Source: Halorubrum sp. DM2 (GTDB lineage: Archaea > Halobacteriota > Halobacteria > Halobacteriales > Haloferacaceae). From it: a stretch of 64,000 nt of DNA. Location of the stretch: assembly GCF_901686465.1 (NCBI RefSeq), contig NZ_LR594487.1:2263020-2327019 (forward strand). Reading direction: 5' to 3'. Every line of letters starts with the position of its first letter. The first letter of the stretch is position 1. The notes beneath the pieces were generated by a model. It worked only from the letters and a program-made list of their open reading frames with translations, was not told where the DNA came from and made no database searches. Both the position numbers and the translations under genes were made by a program. Shown piece by piece: positions 43,979-51,620 of this stretch.

Positions 43979-44001
43979 GTCAAGGGACGCAATACAAAGT
44001 G
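43979..44001 (+). promoter_or_regulatory. Shared promoter element TTCAAG-like-N12-AAGTG, copy 3
   Basis: GTCAAG, then GGACGCAATACA, then AAGTG, ending 22 bases before the ATG at 44024. The CAATACAAA core is where a TATA box should be for a leaderless transcript. It matches the elements at 40154 (minus) and 41671 in both half-motifs and spacing. The intergenic strip also has CAATACAAA facing the other way (43891-43899) for the divergent gene. Confidence 0.55.
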
Positions 44002-44023
44002 GGTAGGGGGACATTGTGTAGAT

Positions 44024-44680
44024 ATGCCCAACAGACGCAACGTCCTGATCGGACTCGGCGGACTGGTCGCCGGCGGCGGCGCGCTCATCGGTACGGGCGC
44101 GTTCACGACGGTGGAAGCAGAGCGGACCGTGACGGTGAACACTGCCGGCGACAGTTCCGCGCTCCTCGCATTTGCAGAAGCCGGTGATGGTACAGGCTCG
44201 GATGTCGTAAATATCGTCGACGGTCTTCTAACGATCAACTTCGACAACGCCAGCGGTGAGAACGGATCGGGGGATGATCTCGCAGGGGGCGTCAATCTCA
44301 ACGCGCGGACGACTATCGGTGCCGTGAGCGGCGGTGATCCTCCGGATACAGTGGACACGGCAGCGTTCACAATCACGAATAACGGCTCTCAAACTGTCGA
44401 CATCAGCTTCGATATCGGGTTTAACGGAAATCAGAACTCACTTCCGAGTGGTACTAATCCAGAAGACATTCTCAAGCTCTGGACTGATGCGAGCGGGACT
44501 GAAGACATCGGAGGTGACATCGGGAACCTCGTCGCAACCGATTTGACTGGTTTAGAATCTGGAAACTCCGTTGACGTGGCACTTCAAATCGACACGGTCG
44601 GATTCGACAGTACCGATCTCAACACAGATGCCCCGTTGTTCGAGACGGAAGCGACCATCACCGCCACCAACCCACCGTAG
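44024..44680 (+). CDS. Secreted SipW-type protein (TasA/camelysin-like), 218 aa
   Basis: Signal MPNRRNVLIGLGGLVAGGGA, junction IGTGAFTTVEAERT and mature start VTVNTAGDSSALLAF, a pattern frequent in haloarchaeal secreted proteins and shared with the gene at 41832. The rest is a beta-rich acidic domain with VDTAAFTITNNGSQTVDISF and SVDVALQIDTVGFD. Its 3' half has lower GC and more T-ending codons than its neighbours, hinting at exchange of that part. It is a likely substrate of the SipW-like peptidase encoded 1 kb downstream on the other strand. Confidence 0.76.
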   Translation: MPNRRNVLIGLGGLVAGGGALIGTGAFTTVEAERTVTVNTAGDSSALLAFAEAGDGTGSDVVNIVDGLLTINFDNASGENGSGDDLAGGVNLNARTTIGAVSGGDPPDTVDTAAFTITNNGSQTVDISFDIGFNGNQNSLPSGTNPEDILKLWTDASGTEDIGGDIGNLVATDLTGLESGNSVDVALQIDTVGFDSTDLNTDAPLFETEATITATNPP

Positions 44681-44777
44681 AATAACTCTCATTTTCGTCG
44701 CTGGTCCTTTGGATATCGAGCGCACCTGATTTTTCAGTACATCCATTTAACAAGCGGCCAAGTATACCCGTACACGA

Positions 44778-45719
44778 ATGCCGCGCCCCCCCGTCGTCCT
44801 CATCGTCGAGGACGAACCCAACCTCGCCGACCAGTACGCGGCGTGGCTCGACGACGACTACGAGGTCCGGACCACAATCGACGCCGAGACGGCCCTCGAA
44901 GAGTTCGACGAATCGGTCGACGTCGTCCTCCTCGACCGCCAGCTTCCGGACGCCTCCGGGGCCGGACTGCTCGGCCGACTCAGGGCGCGGGACGGCGACT
45001 TCGCGGCCGCGATGATAACCGGGATCAAGCCCGACTTCAGAGTCTTACAGCTCGATGTCGACGAGTACGTCACGAAACCCGTCAAGCGCGACGAACTCCG
45101 CGCGCTCGTCGAGCGGCTCACGGACCGGCGGGCGGTCGAGGAGGCGGTCGACGGCTACCTCTCACTTCTGGCGAAAAAACGGGCGAGCGAGGCGGACTCT
45201 TCCCACGGGGAGCCGGCGTCCGATTCACGGTCCGACTCGTCGTCCGGGGAACTGCTCGCGCGCCGCCGACAGATCGAGTCGCTGCTCGTCCGGCTGGGAA
45301 CGCCCGCCGACGAGTCCTCGGCCATGTTTCCGGACGACGAAGGGCGCGTCGACGGCACCGGCGAGACCGGGGCGGGAGAGCCGCCGCTCTACCGCTCTCG
45401 ACCGACCGAGTTCTACGGACTCTGGTTGCTCGCGGCGCTGACGTACGGCGTCGGCGACGTGGTCTCGACGCTGTACGCGGTCCTCGGAGTCACCGGAATC
45501 GACGAGGTCAACCCGGTGGTGGGGTCGCTCCTGACGACCTTCGGCATACCGGGCTTTCTCCTCCTGAAGTTCCTTGTCTTTCTTGTGTTGATCTCCGTGA
45601 GCGTTCAGGGCGCTCGGACCGCCGACCGGTTCTCGTACTACTGGCCGCCGGTGGTGATGGCGCTGCTCGGCGTGGGTCTCACCGCGTGGAACCTCGCGAC
45701 GATCGCGGGTGCCGGGTGA
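44778..45719 (+). CDS. HalX response regulator fused to a DUF5658-like membrane domain
   Basis: Residues 1-120 are a receiver domain (IVEDEP, phospho-acceptor in VVLLDRQLPDASG, Lys in VTKPVKRDEL). Residues 120-180 contain a HalX helical hairpin (VEEAVDGYLSLLAKKRASEA and LLARRRQIESLLVRLG). After an acidic linker, residues 214-313 form about four membrane helices with DVVSTLYAVLGVTGIDEVNP, matching the stand-alone DUF5658-type gene at 37570. So a soluble phospho-receiver is tethered to a small membrane domain. No sensor kinase is adjacent. It is flanked by secreted-protein and signal-peptidase genes. Confidence 0.82.
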   Translation: MPRPPVVLIVEDEPNLADQYAAWLDDDYEVRTTIDAETALEEFDESVDVVLLDRQLPDASGAGLLGRLRARDGDFAAAMITGIKPDFRVLQLDVDEYVTKPVKRDELRALVERLTDRRAVEEAVDGYLSLLAKKRASEADSSHGEPASDSRSDSSSGELLARRRQIESLLVRLGTPADESSAMFPDDEGRVDGTGETGAGEPPLYRSRPTEFYGLWLLAALTYGVGDVVSTLYAVLGVTGIDEVNPVVGSLLTTFGIPGFLLLKFLVFLVLISVSVQGARTADRFSYYWPPVVMALLGVGLTAWNLATIAGAG

Positions 45720-45730
45720 GGACGCCGGAC

Positions 45731-46897
45731 TCACAGCCACTTGCGGACCGTCCGGCGAACGGTGTCGACGACGGAGGTGTCGCGGCCGGTGTCGCGGAAC
45801 CGGAGCGGCTGGAACCCGACGGCGAGCGCGAAGACGACGGTGACGACGACGGCGATCACGAGGTCGATCGCCGCGATCGCGACGACAGGATGGACGGCGT
45901 GAAGGGCCACGATAACCGACAGCGGAAGGAGTCCGAGGTACTGGCGCTCGGAGATCGACCGGTAGTAGACGCCGGTCTCGTCGGGCGCGTGGATGGTCGC
46001 GGTGGTGCCCGCGCTCTGCCCGCGCCAGATCCAGTGGGTCGTCTCCGCCACCTCGACGCCCGTGCTGGCGGGCTCGATGATCGCCACCTGCGGGAAGACG
46101 CCGCTGTTCGAGATGTTGTACGTCACGGTCTGGGATCCCCCTCGTTCGATGGTCGTCGGGTTCGAACTCGGCGACTCCGAGCTCACGACCGTGATCTCGT
46201 TGACGCCCGAGGGAATCACCATGCTCGCGGTCGCCGGCACCAAGATTAGCAACAGGATGACGGCGAGCACGAGACCGGCCCGCGTCGCCCCCTTCCGCGA
46301 CCGCGATCGGTCTCTGCCGCCGCGGTCGCTCCCCAGCAGATCGGCGGCGAAGCTGTACAGCAACAGCAGGACGCCGCCGCCGACCATGAGCGTCTCCACG
46401 TTCCCGTCCGCGACCGCGTCGCCGCCCGGGAGGCCGGATAGGACGCCTATCACCGCGCCGAACGCGCCTTGGAGTGCGAGCGCGACGGTCCCGATCGACG
46501 GGATGACGACCAACTCGCCGTCGAACTGGAGCGCTACCGAGACGATCTGCGACTCCTGTACCGGTGGCTCATCGCCGTCCTGATCGGTGAACGGATTGGC
46601 GTCGCCGCGGGTGACGTATCCCTCGTCGGTCTCGCCGACCACGCGGTGGGTGGTGAGCCCGCCGCCCTGGAGTTCCCGTGCGTCGAAGGTCACGACGTCT
46701 CCCTCCTCGATGTCGTCAGCCAGCACCGGGGGGACCGCGACGAACCCGTCGCCCGGTTCGAGCGTCGGCGACATGCTCCCGGTGACGACGAACCCGAGGA
46801 GGATCGGCTGGCCAAGCTGCTGACCGACGAGCATGGCGACGATAACGGCCACGAGCGCGAGCGTCGCGACCGAGCCGAGAGACGATCGAAGTTCCAT
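45731..46897 (-). CDS. SipW-like signal peptidase I (S26B family)
   Basis: A 388-residue membrane protease. After one N-terminal helix, the catalytic Ser is in VTGSMSPTLEPGDG (Ser41) and the second catalytic residue is a His in LTTHRVVGET (His84), not Lys, which defines the archaeal/ER/SipW type; Asp99 lies in VTRGDANPF. A later region has two more helices, a beta domain (VTYNISNSGVFPQVAIIEP) resembling the substrates' fold, and two C-terminal helices. This is much longer than housekeeping archaeal peptidases. It probably cleaves the four SipW-type proteins of this cluster. A TATA-like gtatatac is about 30-35 bases upstream (46927-46936). Confidence 0.87.
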   Translation of the reverse strand: MELRSSLGSVATLALVAVIVAMLVGQQLGQPILLGFVVTGSMSPTLEPGDGFVAVPPVLADDIEEGDVVTFDARELQGGGLTTHRVVGETDEGYVTRGDANPFTDQDGDEPPVQESQIVSVALQFDGELVVIPSIGTVALALQGAFGAVIGVLSGLPGGDAVADGNVETLMVGGGVLLLLYSFAADLLGSDRGGRDRSRSRKGATRAGLVLAVILLLILVPATASMVIPSGVNEITVVSSESPSSNPTTIERGGSQTVTYNISNSGVFPQVAIIEPASTGVEVAETTHWIWRGQSAGTTATIHAPDETGVYYRSISERQYLGLLPLSVIVALHAVHPVVAIAAIDLVIAVVVTVVFALAVGFQPLRFRDTGRDTSVVDTVRRTVRKWL

Positions 46898-46982
46898 CCC
46901 CTATTCGTCGGTGCGTTCGTCGGTCATACGTATATACGCCGCGGCCAAGCCACGTGTGCTGGGCGCGTTCGCTGTCGTCCGA

Positions 46983-48101
46983 TCATCCGCCAAACCGTTC
47001 GAACTCCTCCATCGTCGTGTCCGCGTAGTTGATGAGCCAGTCCTCAGCCGGCGAGTCGGGTCGGACGTACACGTAGATGTAGTCGCCGTCGAGGACGGTG
47101 CTCACGCCCAGCTGTTCGTCTTTGATCACGCGTTTGTTCGTGTCGATGGCGACGTCGACGAGCCCCTCTAGGTCGTCGACGAGGATGGTCTGCTCGTAGT
47201 CGCGTTCGGACGGGAACGTGCCGCGGGTGATCCACTCGGAGAACTCCTGTTCCTGTTGGTGGAGTTCGAGGAGTTCCCGCTCGTCGGCGGAGAGGCCGAC
47301 ACGTCCCGTGCGTCTCGCGTGGACAAGCCCGCCGAGCCCGGCCAGCGCGAGCAGCGACAGGACCACCGGTGCGGTCGACTCGACTGCTCCCGATCTGACG
47401 GGCCGTTCGACCGTTCGCGTCTGCGTTTCGGTCTCGTCGACGGTCTCCATCTCGAGAACGCGGAACGTCGTCGGCGTCACCGTGATCGGCATCTCGCTCT
47501 CGTAGGTGTGCTCGACCGAGTCACCGTCGATCGTTCCCTCGATATTCGATGTCGAGACGATCCGGATCTCGATGGTTCCTACGGTACCGAGCTGTTGTTC
47601 AACCGTGTTGATCGTCTCGTATACGTCCGTAATGACTAGCGTCGCGTTGACCGTGTGTGGTGTCCCCGGATCGAGCCCCGTCGCGGTGCCTGTCGCGAGC
47701 GGCTCCGAGTACTCCCAGAGAGTCGTTTCGCCCTCGATCCCACGGTACTGAACCCGCGTCTCCGTGTTTACCTGTACCGCACCGTCGTTGGCCGCGTACT
47801 CGTACCGATAGCTGACGTCGACCTCCTCGGACAGCCTCGTGTAGTACACCGGGCGGTTCGTGACGCGCTCGCCCTCGTCGAAGGGGATCGACTCGTTCAC
47901 GATGACCGAGCTGTGTTCGTAGCTCGTGGTCTCGGACCACCGCTCGGTCGTCACCTGATCGGTCTCGACGGTCTCGGTGGCGTGAACCTGATACGCCCAC
48001 GTGCCGCCCGCGACCGCGACGACGAGGAGTGCGACGGCGACGACGAGGAACCACCGATCGAGCAGCGCCCGTATCCGGACTGAGCGGTCGATCTCGCCCA
48101 T
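46983..48101 (-). CDS. DUF5305-type membrane protein
   Basis: A 372-residue protein with a signal-anchor helix at about 18-42 (LVVAVALLVVAVAGGTWAY), a large extracellular beta domain (SEEVDVSYRYEYAANDGAVQ onward), a second helix at about 254-273 and a cytoplasmic C-terminal domain of about 95 residues. This matches DUF5305, which in haloarchaea is found beside SipW-like signal peptidases. ATG 48101 was chosen over the open extension to 48194, which is Arg/Ser-rich. It lies between the signal peptidase and the RecA-fold gene on the same strand, so the three form an operon. Confidence 0.8.
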   Translation of the reverse strand: MGEIDRSVRIRALLDRWFLVVAVALLVVAVAGGTWAYQVHATETVETDQVTTERWSETTSYEHSSVIVNESIPFDEGERVTNRPVYYTRLSEEVDVSYRYEYAANDGAVQVNTETRVQYRGIEGETTLWEYSEPLATGTATGLDPGTPHTVNATLVITDVYETINTVEQQLGTVGTIEIRIVSTSNIEGTIDGDSVEHTYESEMPITVTPTTFRVLEMETVDETETQTRTVERPVRSGAVESTAPVVLSLLALAGLGGLVHARRTGRVGLSADERELLELHQQEQEFSEWITRGTFPSERDYEQTILVDDLEGLVDVAIDTNKRVIKDEQLGVSTVLDGDYIYVYVRPDSPAEDWLINYADTTMEEFERFGG

Positions 48102-48105
48102 CCGA

Positions 48106-49527
48106 TCACTCCAGTCGGACGCCGACCGAGTCGATCGAGACGACCTCGTCGAACAGCGGCTTGAGCGTGTTGACGTTCTGCGGGTCGCCCGCACGCGGGT
48201 CGACGTGGAAGTGCGCGATCACGCCCGCTCCCTGAAGCGTCCCGAGGAAGACGTGGAGGAACCGGAACGCGCTCTGGACGTCCTTGTACTTGAGGAGGAC
48301 GTTCACCGAGTCGTAACACACGACGATCCCGTTGTCGTCTTCCGCCCAGCTCTCGACGGTTCCCGAGATGAGGATCCCGAGCCGGGTGATGTCGTTCGGA
48401 TTGTTGATCGAGGCGACTTCCACCTCGTCGCGCACGTCGTCCGGAACGGACTGTGAGTAACCGATCGCGACGAGTTTCGTTCGGTGTGCCGCGCTCGCGA
48501 TCGCTTCGAGCTGCTCGGGATCCATTCGGCGGTATCTGACGAGGAGTACGTCGCGCGCGGTCGCCGCCGTTTCGAGGCCGAGCAGGTCCCGACAGGCGGC
48601 GTGTTTTCGCTCGTCCTGTGACCCGCACTCGACGAGGGCGCTCGTTCCCGGCTCCAGATCGAGTCCGGCCGGCCGTTGGTAGCTCTCCTCGGGCCCAGCG
48701 GCAAGGTCACCGCCGCTCGTCGACGCGGTCCCGCCGCGCAACAGCGGCTCCGACTGACCCTCCTCCGTCGTACCAGACTCCGGAGACGCCCTCGAAGTGC
48801 CCTCGCGACTGTCCTCACGGTTCCACAGTCGACGACGCTCGGAGCGTTCTTCCCCCTCATCGTCCCCACGCGAGTCGTCGTCCCCACGCGAGTCGTCGTC
48901 CCCACGCGAGTCGTCGTCCCCACGCGAGTCGTCGTCCCCACGCGAGTCGTCGTCTCCACGAGAGTCGTTTTGCCCGGCCGCGTCGGCAGTCGACTCGGTC
49001 TCGGCGTCTCCGTTCCGCTCGGACGCGTCGGCGGGAACGGCGTCGTCCGGGTCGTCGTCCGCCGTCGCGTCCGGTTCGCTGAGAGACGCCTCGTCGTCCG
49101 CTCTGTCGTCATCCCAGACCCGGCGACCGGCCGACGCATCGTCGATCTGCGCCTGCTCGTCTCTCCGCCCCTCGTCGTCGGCCTCGCCGTCGGACGCCTC
49201 GGCGGGCCCTCCGTCGCGTCCGGACTCCGTCGACTCGCGCGTGTCGCGCTCGTTGTCATCCCCGATCCACTCCCACGAGTCTGCCGGACCGTTCCCGGAC
49301 CGCTCTTCCGTGTCTTCCGGTCCGGCTGAGTCCGTTCCGTCGACGTCGTTCTCGCCGCCGTCGCTCCCGTCGGCGTCAGCCTCGGTCGACCCGTCCGAGC
49401 CGGACGAGGTCGATCCCTCAAGCCGCTCTCTGAACTCGCCGAACCGCGACGATCGGTCGTCCGTCCCGGTCACTTCCGTGTCGGGCTCGTCGGCTTGTCG
49501 CTTACCGTCGTCGCGCTCGTCGCTCAT
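48106..49527 (-). CDS. RecA/KaiC-fold protein lacking Walker A, with long acidic repeat region
   Basis: The C-terminal 200 residues have a RecA/KaiC-like pattern, with strands DVLLVRYRRMDPEQLEAIAS and NGIVVCYDSVNVLLKYKDVQ in place of Walker B and FLGTLQGAGVIAHFHVDP after it. The position of Walker A reads GTSALVECGSQDERKHAAC with no GKT/S, so ATP hydrolysis is unlikely. The N-terminal 270 residues are acidic and disordered and include six SRGDDD units. ATG 49527 is preferred. The gene ends four bases before the DUF5305 start and is transcribed toward it, so it may be a cytoplasmic partner of the export cluster. Confidence 0.72.
   Translation of the reverse strand: MSDERDDGKRQADEPDTEVTGTDDRSSRFGEFRERLEGSTSSGSDGSTEADADGSDGGENDVDGTDSAGPEDTEERSGNGPADSWEWIGDDNERDTRESTESGRDGGPAEASDGEADDEGRRDEQAQIDDASAGRRVWDDDRADDEASLSEPDATADDDPDDAVPADASERNGDAETESTADAAGQNDSRGDDDSRGDDDSRGDDDSRGDDDSRGDDDSRGDDEGEERSERRRLWNREDSREGTSRASPESGTTEEGQSEPLLRGGTASTSGGDLAAGPEESYQRPAGLDLEPGTSALVECGSQDERKHAACRDLLGLETAATARDVLLVRYRRMDPEQLEAIASAAHRTKLVAIGYSQSVPDDVRDEVEVASINNPNDITRLGILISGTVESWAEDDNGIVVCYDSVNVLLKYKDVQSAFRFLHVFLGTLQGAGVIAHFHVDPRAGDPQNVNTLKPLFDEVVSIDSVGVRLE
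48860..48967. repeat. Six tandem 18-bp units encoding SRGDDD
   Basis: The plus strand repeats tcgtccccacgcgagtcg about six times, the last unit slightly degenerate (ctccacgagagtcg). The repeats lie within the coding sequence of the RecA-fold protein and keep its frame. Near-identity of the units indicates recent slippage or unequal exchange. Confidence 0.85.
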
Positions 49528-49869
49528 CGTCGACACCGGTCCGCTCTCCGGGCGATCACAGAGTCGTTCGGAGCGTGTCCGCTCGGTCGCACGACGGGTT
49601 CCGGCGGTCGCGACGGGACGCGTCCGGTCATGGGCCGGCTCTCGGCCCGCAGGGTGGACGTGGACGCCGCTGCGGGTACTCCGCTCGGTGTCTGTCCGTC
49701 GATCGACGCGGCCGGTTCCCTCATTCCAGCGGTCTGATACCAACTATGGTGACGCAAATGATAAATATATCGTCCGAGCGCGAGCGGCGTCCCCTCCGCG
49801 TTTCTGTTCGGATCGGGCGCGGAGTCCCCACCGAGACGCTCCCGTCACGCCCTGAGTCACGCGGTACAA

Positions 49870-49907
49870 GGCCGGAAGCTCACGACTTCAGTCGTGGGGT
49901 AGCCGAC
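49870..49907 (+). mobile_element. IS200/IS605-like end hairpin, relic
   Basis: The hairpin CACGAC-TTCA-GTCGTG (49881-49896), preceded by GGAAGCT and followed by GGGGTAG, matches the sequence style at the 3' end of haloarchaeal tnpB elements. No tnpA or tnpB frame is nearby. It lies in a 435-base gap between divergent genes (49528-49962). The rest of that gap has an AT-rich block at 49757-49775 that may be the promoter of the leftward gene. A surviving small RNA from the end is possible. Confidence 0.55.
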
Positions 49908-49962
49908 GCTCGCGTTATGCTTCGGAACAATTAACACCTGTACGGCCGTATAACGGCATCAT

Positions 49963-51006
49963 ATGGCCGACTCCACGGGCCGAGACAGCGGTCCGCCGAT
50001 AGACGCCGACGCCTTCCAGGAGTGGGTCGAACACACCGCGGAGACCCGAGATATCGACGAACAGGAGCTGTTGAACCAGCTGGTCTCCGCGTTCTGGATC
50101 CTCGACGAGATGAACGGCGTCACCGAGGAGCGCGACCCGGTCGGCGGTGGGACGTCCCCTTATCCGCCGGAGCTGTCCGACCCCGACCGGCGGTCAGTCG
50201 GCGACGCCGAGGCCGCGTCCGGCGTCGCAGCCGACCGATCCGGTAGTAGCAGTGCCGGACGAGACGGCGACGAGGATGAGACCGCGTCCGACGACGAAGC
50301 CGCTGACGACCGGTCTCAGGAGGAAACCGAACCGGCCGACGGTCCCGAGAAGCCGGAGTCCGGAGCGGTCGCCGACGAGGTCCGGTCGCTCCGGGAGTCG
50401 ATGTACGGGCAACTCGAGGTGACCCAGACGGTCACCGAGCTCCGGCGGCAGGTCTCGGACCTGTCGCTCGATGTCGAACAGCAGCGCTCGCGGCAAGAGG
50501 AATTCGCCGACCGGTACTCCGACAACCTGACGCGGCTCCACAGTCGGGTCGAAACACTCGACGATCGGCTTGACGAGGGCGCGGTCGACGAGACGGAGCT
50601 CGATCGGATCGCCGAGGAGTTCTCCGCCGAGATCGACCGGCTCGACTCAACACAGCGCGAGTTTGAGACGTGGATCGACGAGGAGTTCGACGAGATCGAG
50701 GGGCTGTTCAAACAGCTCCTCGACACGACCGGCACGCTCGAAGAGCGGCTCGATACGCTCGACACCGCGGTGAGCACGCTCCGCGACGACGAGGAGACCG
50801 ACCGGCTCGCCGCGCTCCGGCGAGACGCCCTCGATCTCGGAACCGACACCGGTCGCTGCGAACGCTGTGAGACGACGATCGACATCTCGATGCTCGACGA
50901 ACCGAGGTGTCCCGACTGCGACGCGACGTTCGTCGCCGCGGAACCGGCCGAAAGCTGGAACCCCTTCGCGAAACCGGTGCTTCGGACCGCCGAGCGTGTG
51001 AACTGA
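49963..51006 (+). CDS. Coiled-coil protein with C-terminal zinc ribbon
   Basis: A 347-residue cytoplasmic protein: an N-terminal helical segment (FQEWVEHTAETRDIDEQELL), an acidic disordered stretch (about 65-140), a coiled coil of about 150 residues (VTELRRQVSDLSLDVEQQRS through LEERLDTLDTAVSTL) and a zinc ribbon CERCETTIDIS...CPDCDATFV. No catalytic motif is present. It is divergent from the RecA-fold gene, and an IS605-like end begins a few bases after its stop. Function unknown; a scaffolding role is the most that can be said. Confidence 0.75.
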   Translation: MADSTGRDSGPPIDADAFQEWVEHTAETRDIDEQELLNQLVSAFWILDEMNGVTEERDPVGGGTSPYPPELSDPDRRSVGDAEAASGVAADRSGSSSAGRDGDEDETASDDEAADDRSQEETEPADGPEKPESGAVADEVRSLRESMYGQLEVTQTVTELRRQVSDLSLDVEQQRSRQEEFADRYSDNLTRLHSRVETLDDRLDEGAVDETELDRIAEEFSAEIDRLDSTQREFETWIDEEFDEIEGLFKQLLDTTGTLEERLDTLDTAVSTLRDDEETDRLAALRRDALDLGTDTGRCERCETTIDISMLDEPRCPDCDATFVAAEPAESWNPFAKPVLRTAERVN

Positions 51007-51014
51007 GGACTCTT

Positions 51015-51065
51015 CTTCCCCCTCGTGGGGGAATCTCACGGCTGTAGCCGTGGGTGGATGTCAAG
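51015..51065 (+). mobile_element. IS200/IS605-like end with two hairpins, relic
   Basis: Two hairpins (ccccc-tcgt-ggggg near 51018-51031 and CACGGC-TGTA-GCCGTG at 51037-51052) end in GGATGTCAAG at 51056-51065. On the minus strand the border is CTTGACATCC, the same border as the relic at 59027. No transposase remains. The stop codon of the minus-strand gene at 51061 is the TGA inside CTTGAC. Confidence 0.65.
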
Positions 51066-51582
51066 TTGCGCTAGACCGGAGTTGCTCGTTGATGTCCCGA
51101 TAGAGGTAGTACACGGTGATCGCTAGTACGACCGCGGAGAACAGCGTCCACAGCCGGACATTGATCGACGCTTCGCCGGCCCAGTAGGGAACGTCCGGCC
51201 GCGGGGTCGCCGGCCGAAACGGCCACAGCATGTCGTCAGACAGCGTCGGGTTCGGTAGTGACAGTACCCGACGGTTGTCCGCGACGATATGCGAGAGGTA
51301 CGCGAACGCGAACGCGCCGCCCGCTCGGAGCCGGTCGGTTCGCCACGCGTACCATCCTGCGAGACAGAGGATCGGAACCGCGACCGGCAGCGAGTGGACG
51401 AAGACGCGGCCGCTCGGGATCAGACCGAACTGGTGGGCGAGCGGCTTGTCGACGAGGTCCGGCAGCTGGCTCCCGACGAACACGATCGCGAGAAATCCTC
51501 CCGTCGGAACGTCTCGGTCGCGAACGAGGACGTACGCGATGATCGGGATGACCGCAACGATACAATGCTCGATCGGAAACAT
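51061..51582 (-). CDS. YdjM/DUF457-type membrane-bound metal-dependent hydrolase
   Basis: A 173-residue membrane protein of the LexA-regulated YdjM class. It has about four helices, an N-terminal His (MFPIEHCIVAVIPII), SQLPDLVDKPLAH, SLPVAVPIL and the AYLSHIVADN motif; the Asp/His residues form the predicted metal site. Substrate unknown. Its TGA stop lies in the pentamer TTGAC, directly followed by the end of an IS605-like relic. It may be coupled to the PP-loop gene upstream (39-base gap). Confidence 0.8.
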   Translation of the reverse strand: MFPIEHCIVAVIPIIAYVLVRDRDVPTGGFLAIVFVGSQLPDLVDKPLAHQFGLIPSGRVFVHSLPVAVPILCLAGWYAWRTDRLRAGGAFAFAYLSHIVADNRRVLSLPNPTLSDDMLWPFRPATPRPDVPYWAGEASINVRLWTLFSAVVLAITVYYLYRDINEQLRSSAT

Positions 51583-51620
51583 TCAGTGTCGATACCGACC
51601 GCGAGCGGTGGGTCCGCAGT

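Noticed and set aside
48860-48967. Short tandem array that could suggest a CRISPR
   Set aside because: Units are adjacent 18-mers with no spacers and keep a coding frame (SRGDDD).
49524-49757. Minus-strand 77-codon frame ending in ATGA overlap with the RecA-fold gene
   Set aside because: The overlap is attractive, but the peptide is strongly basic and Pro/Arg-rich, and the region looks like leader sequence.
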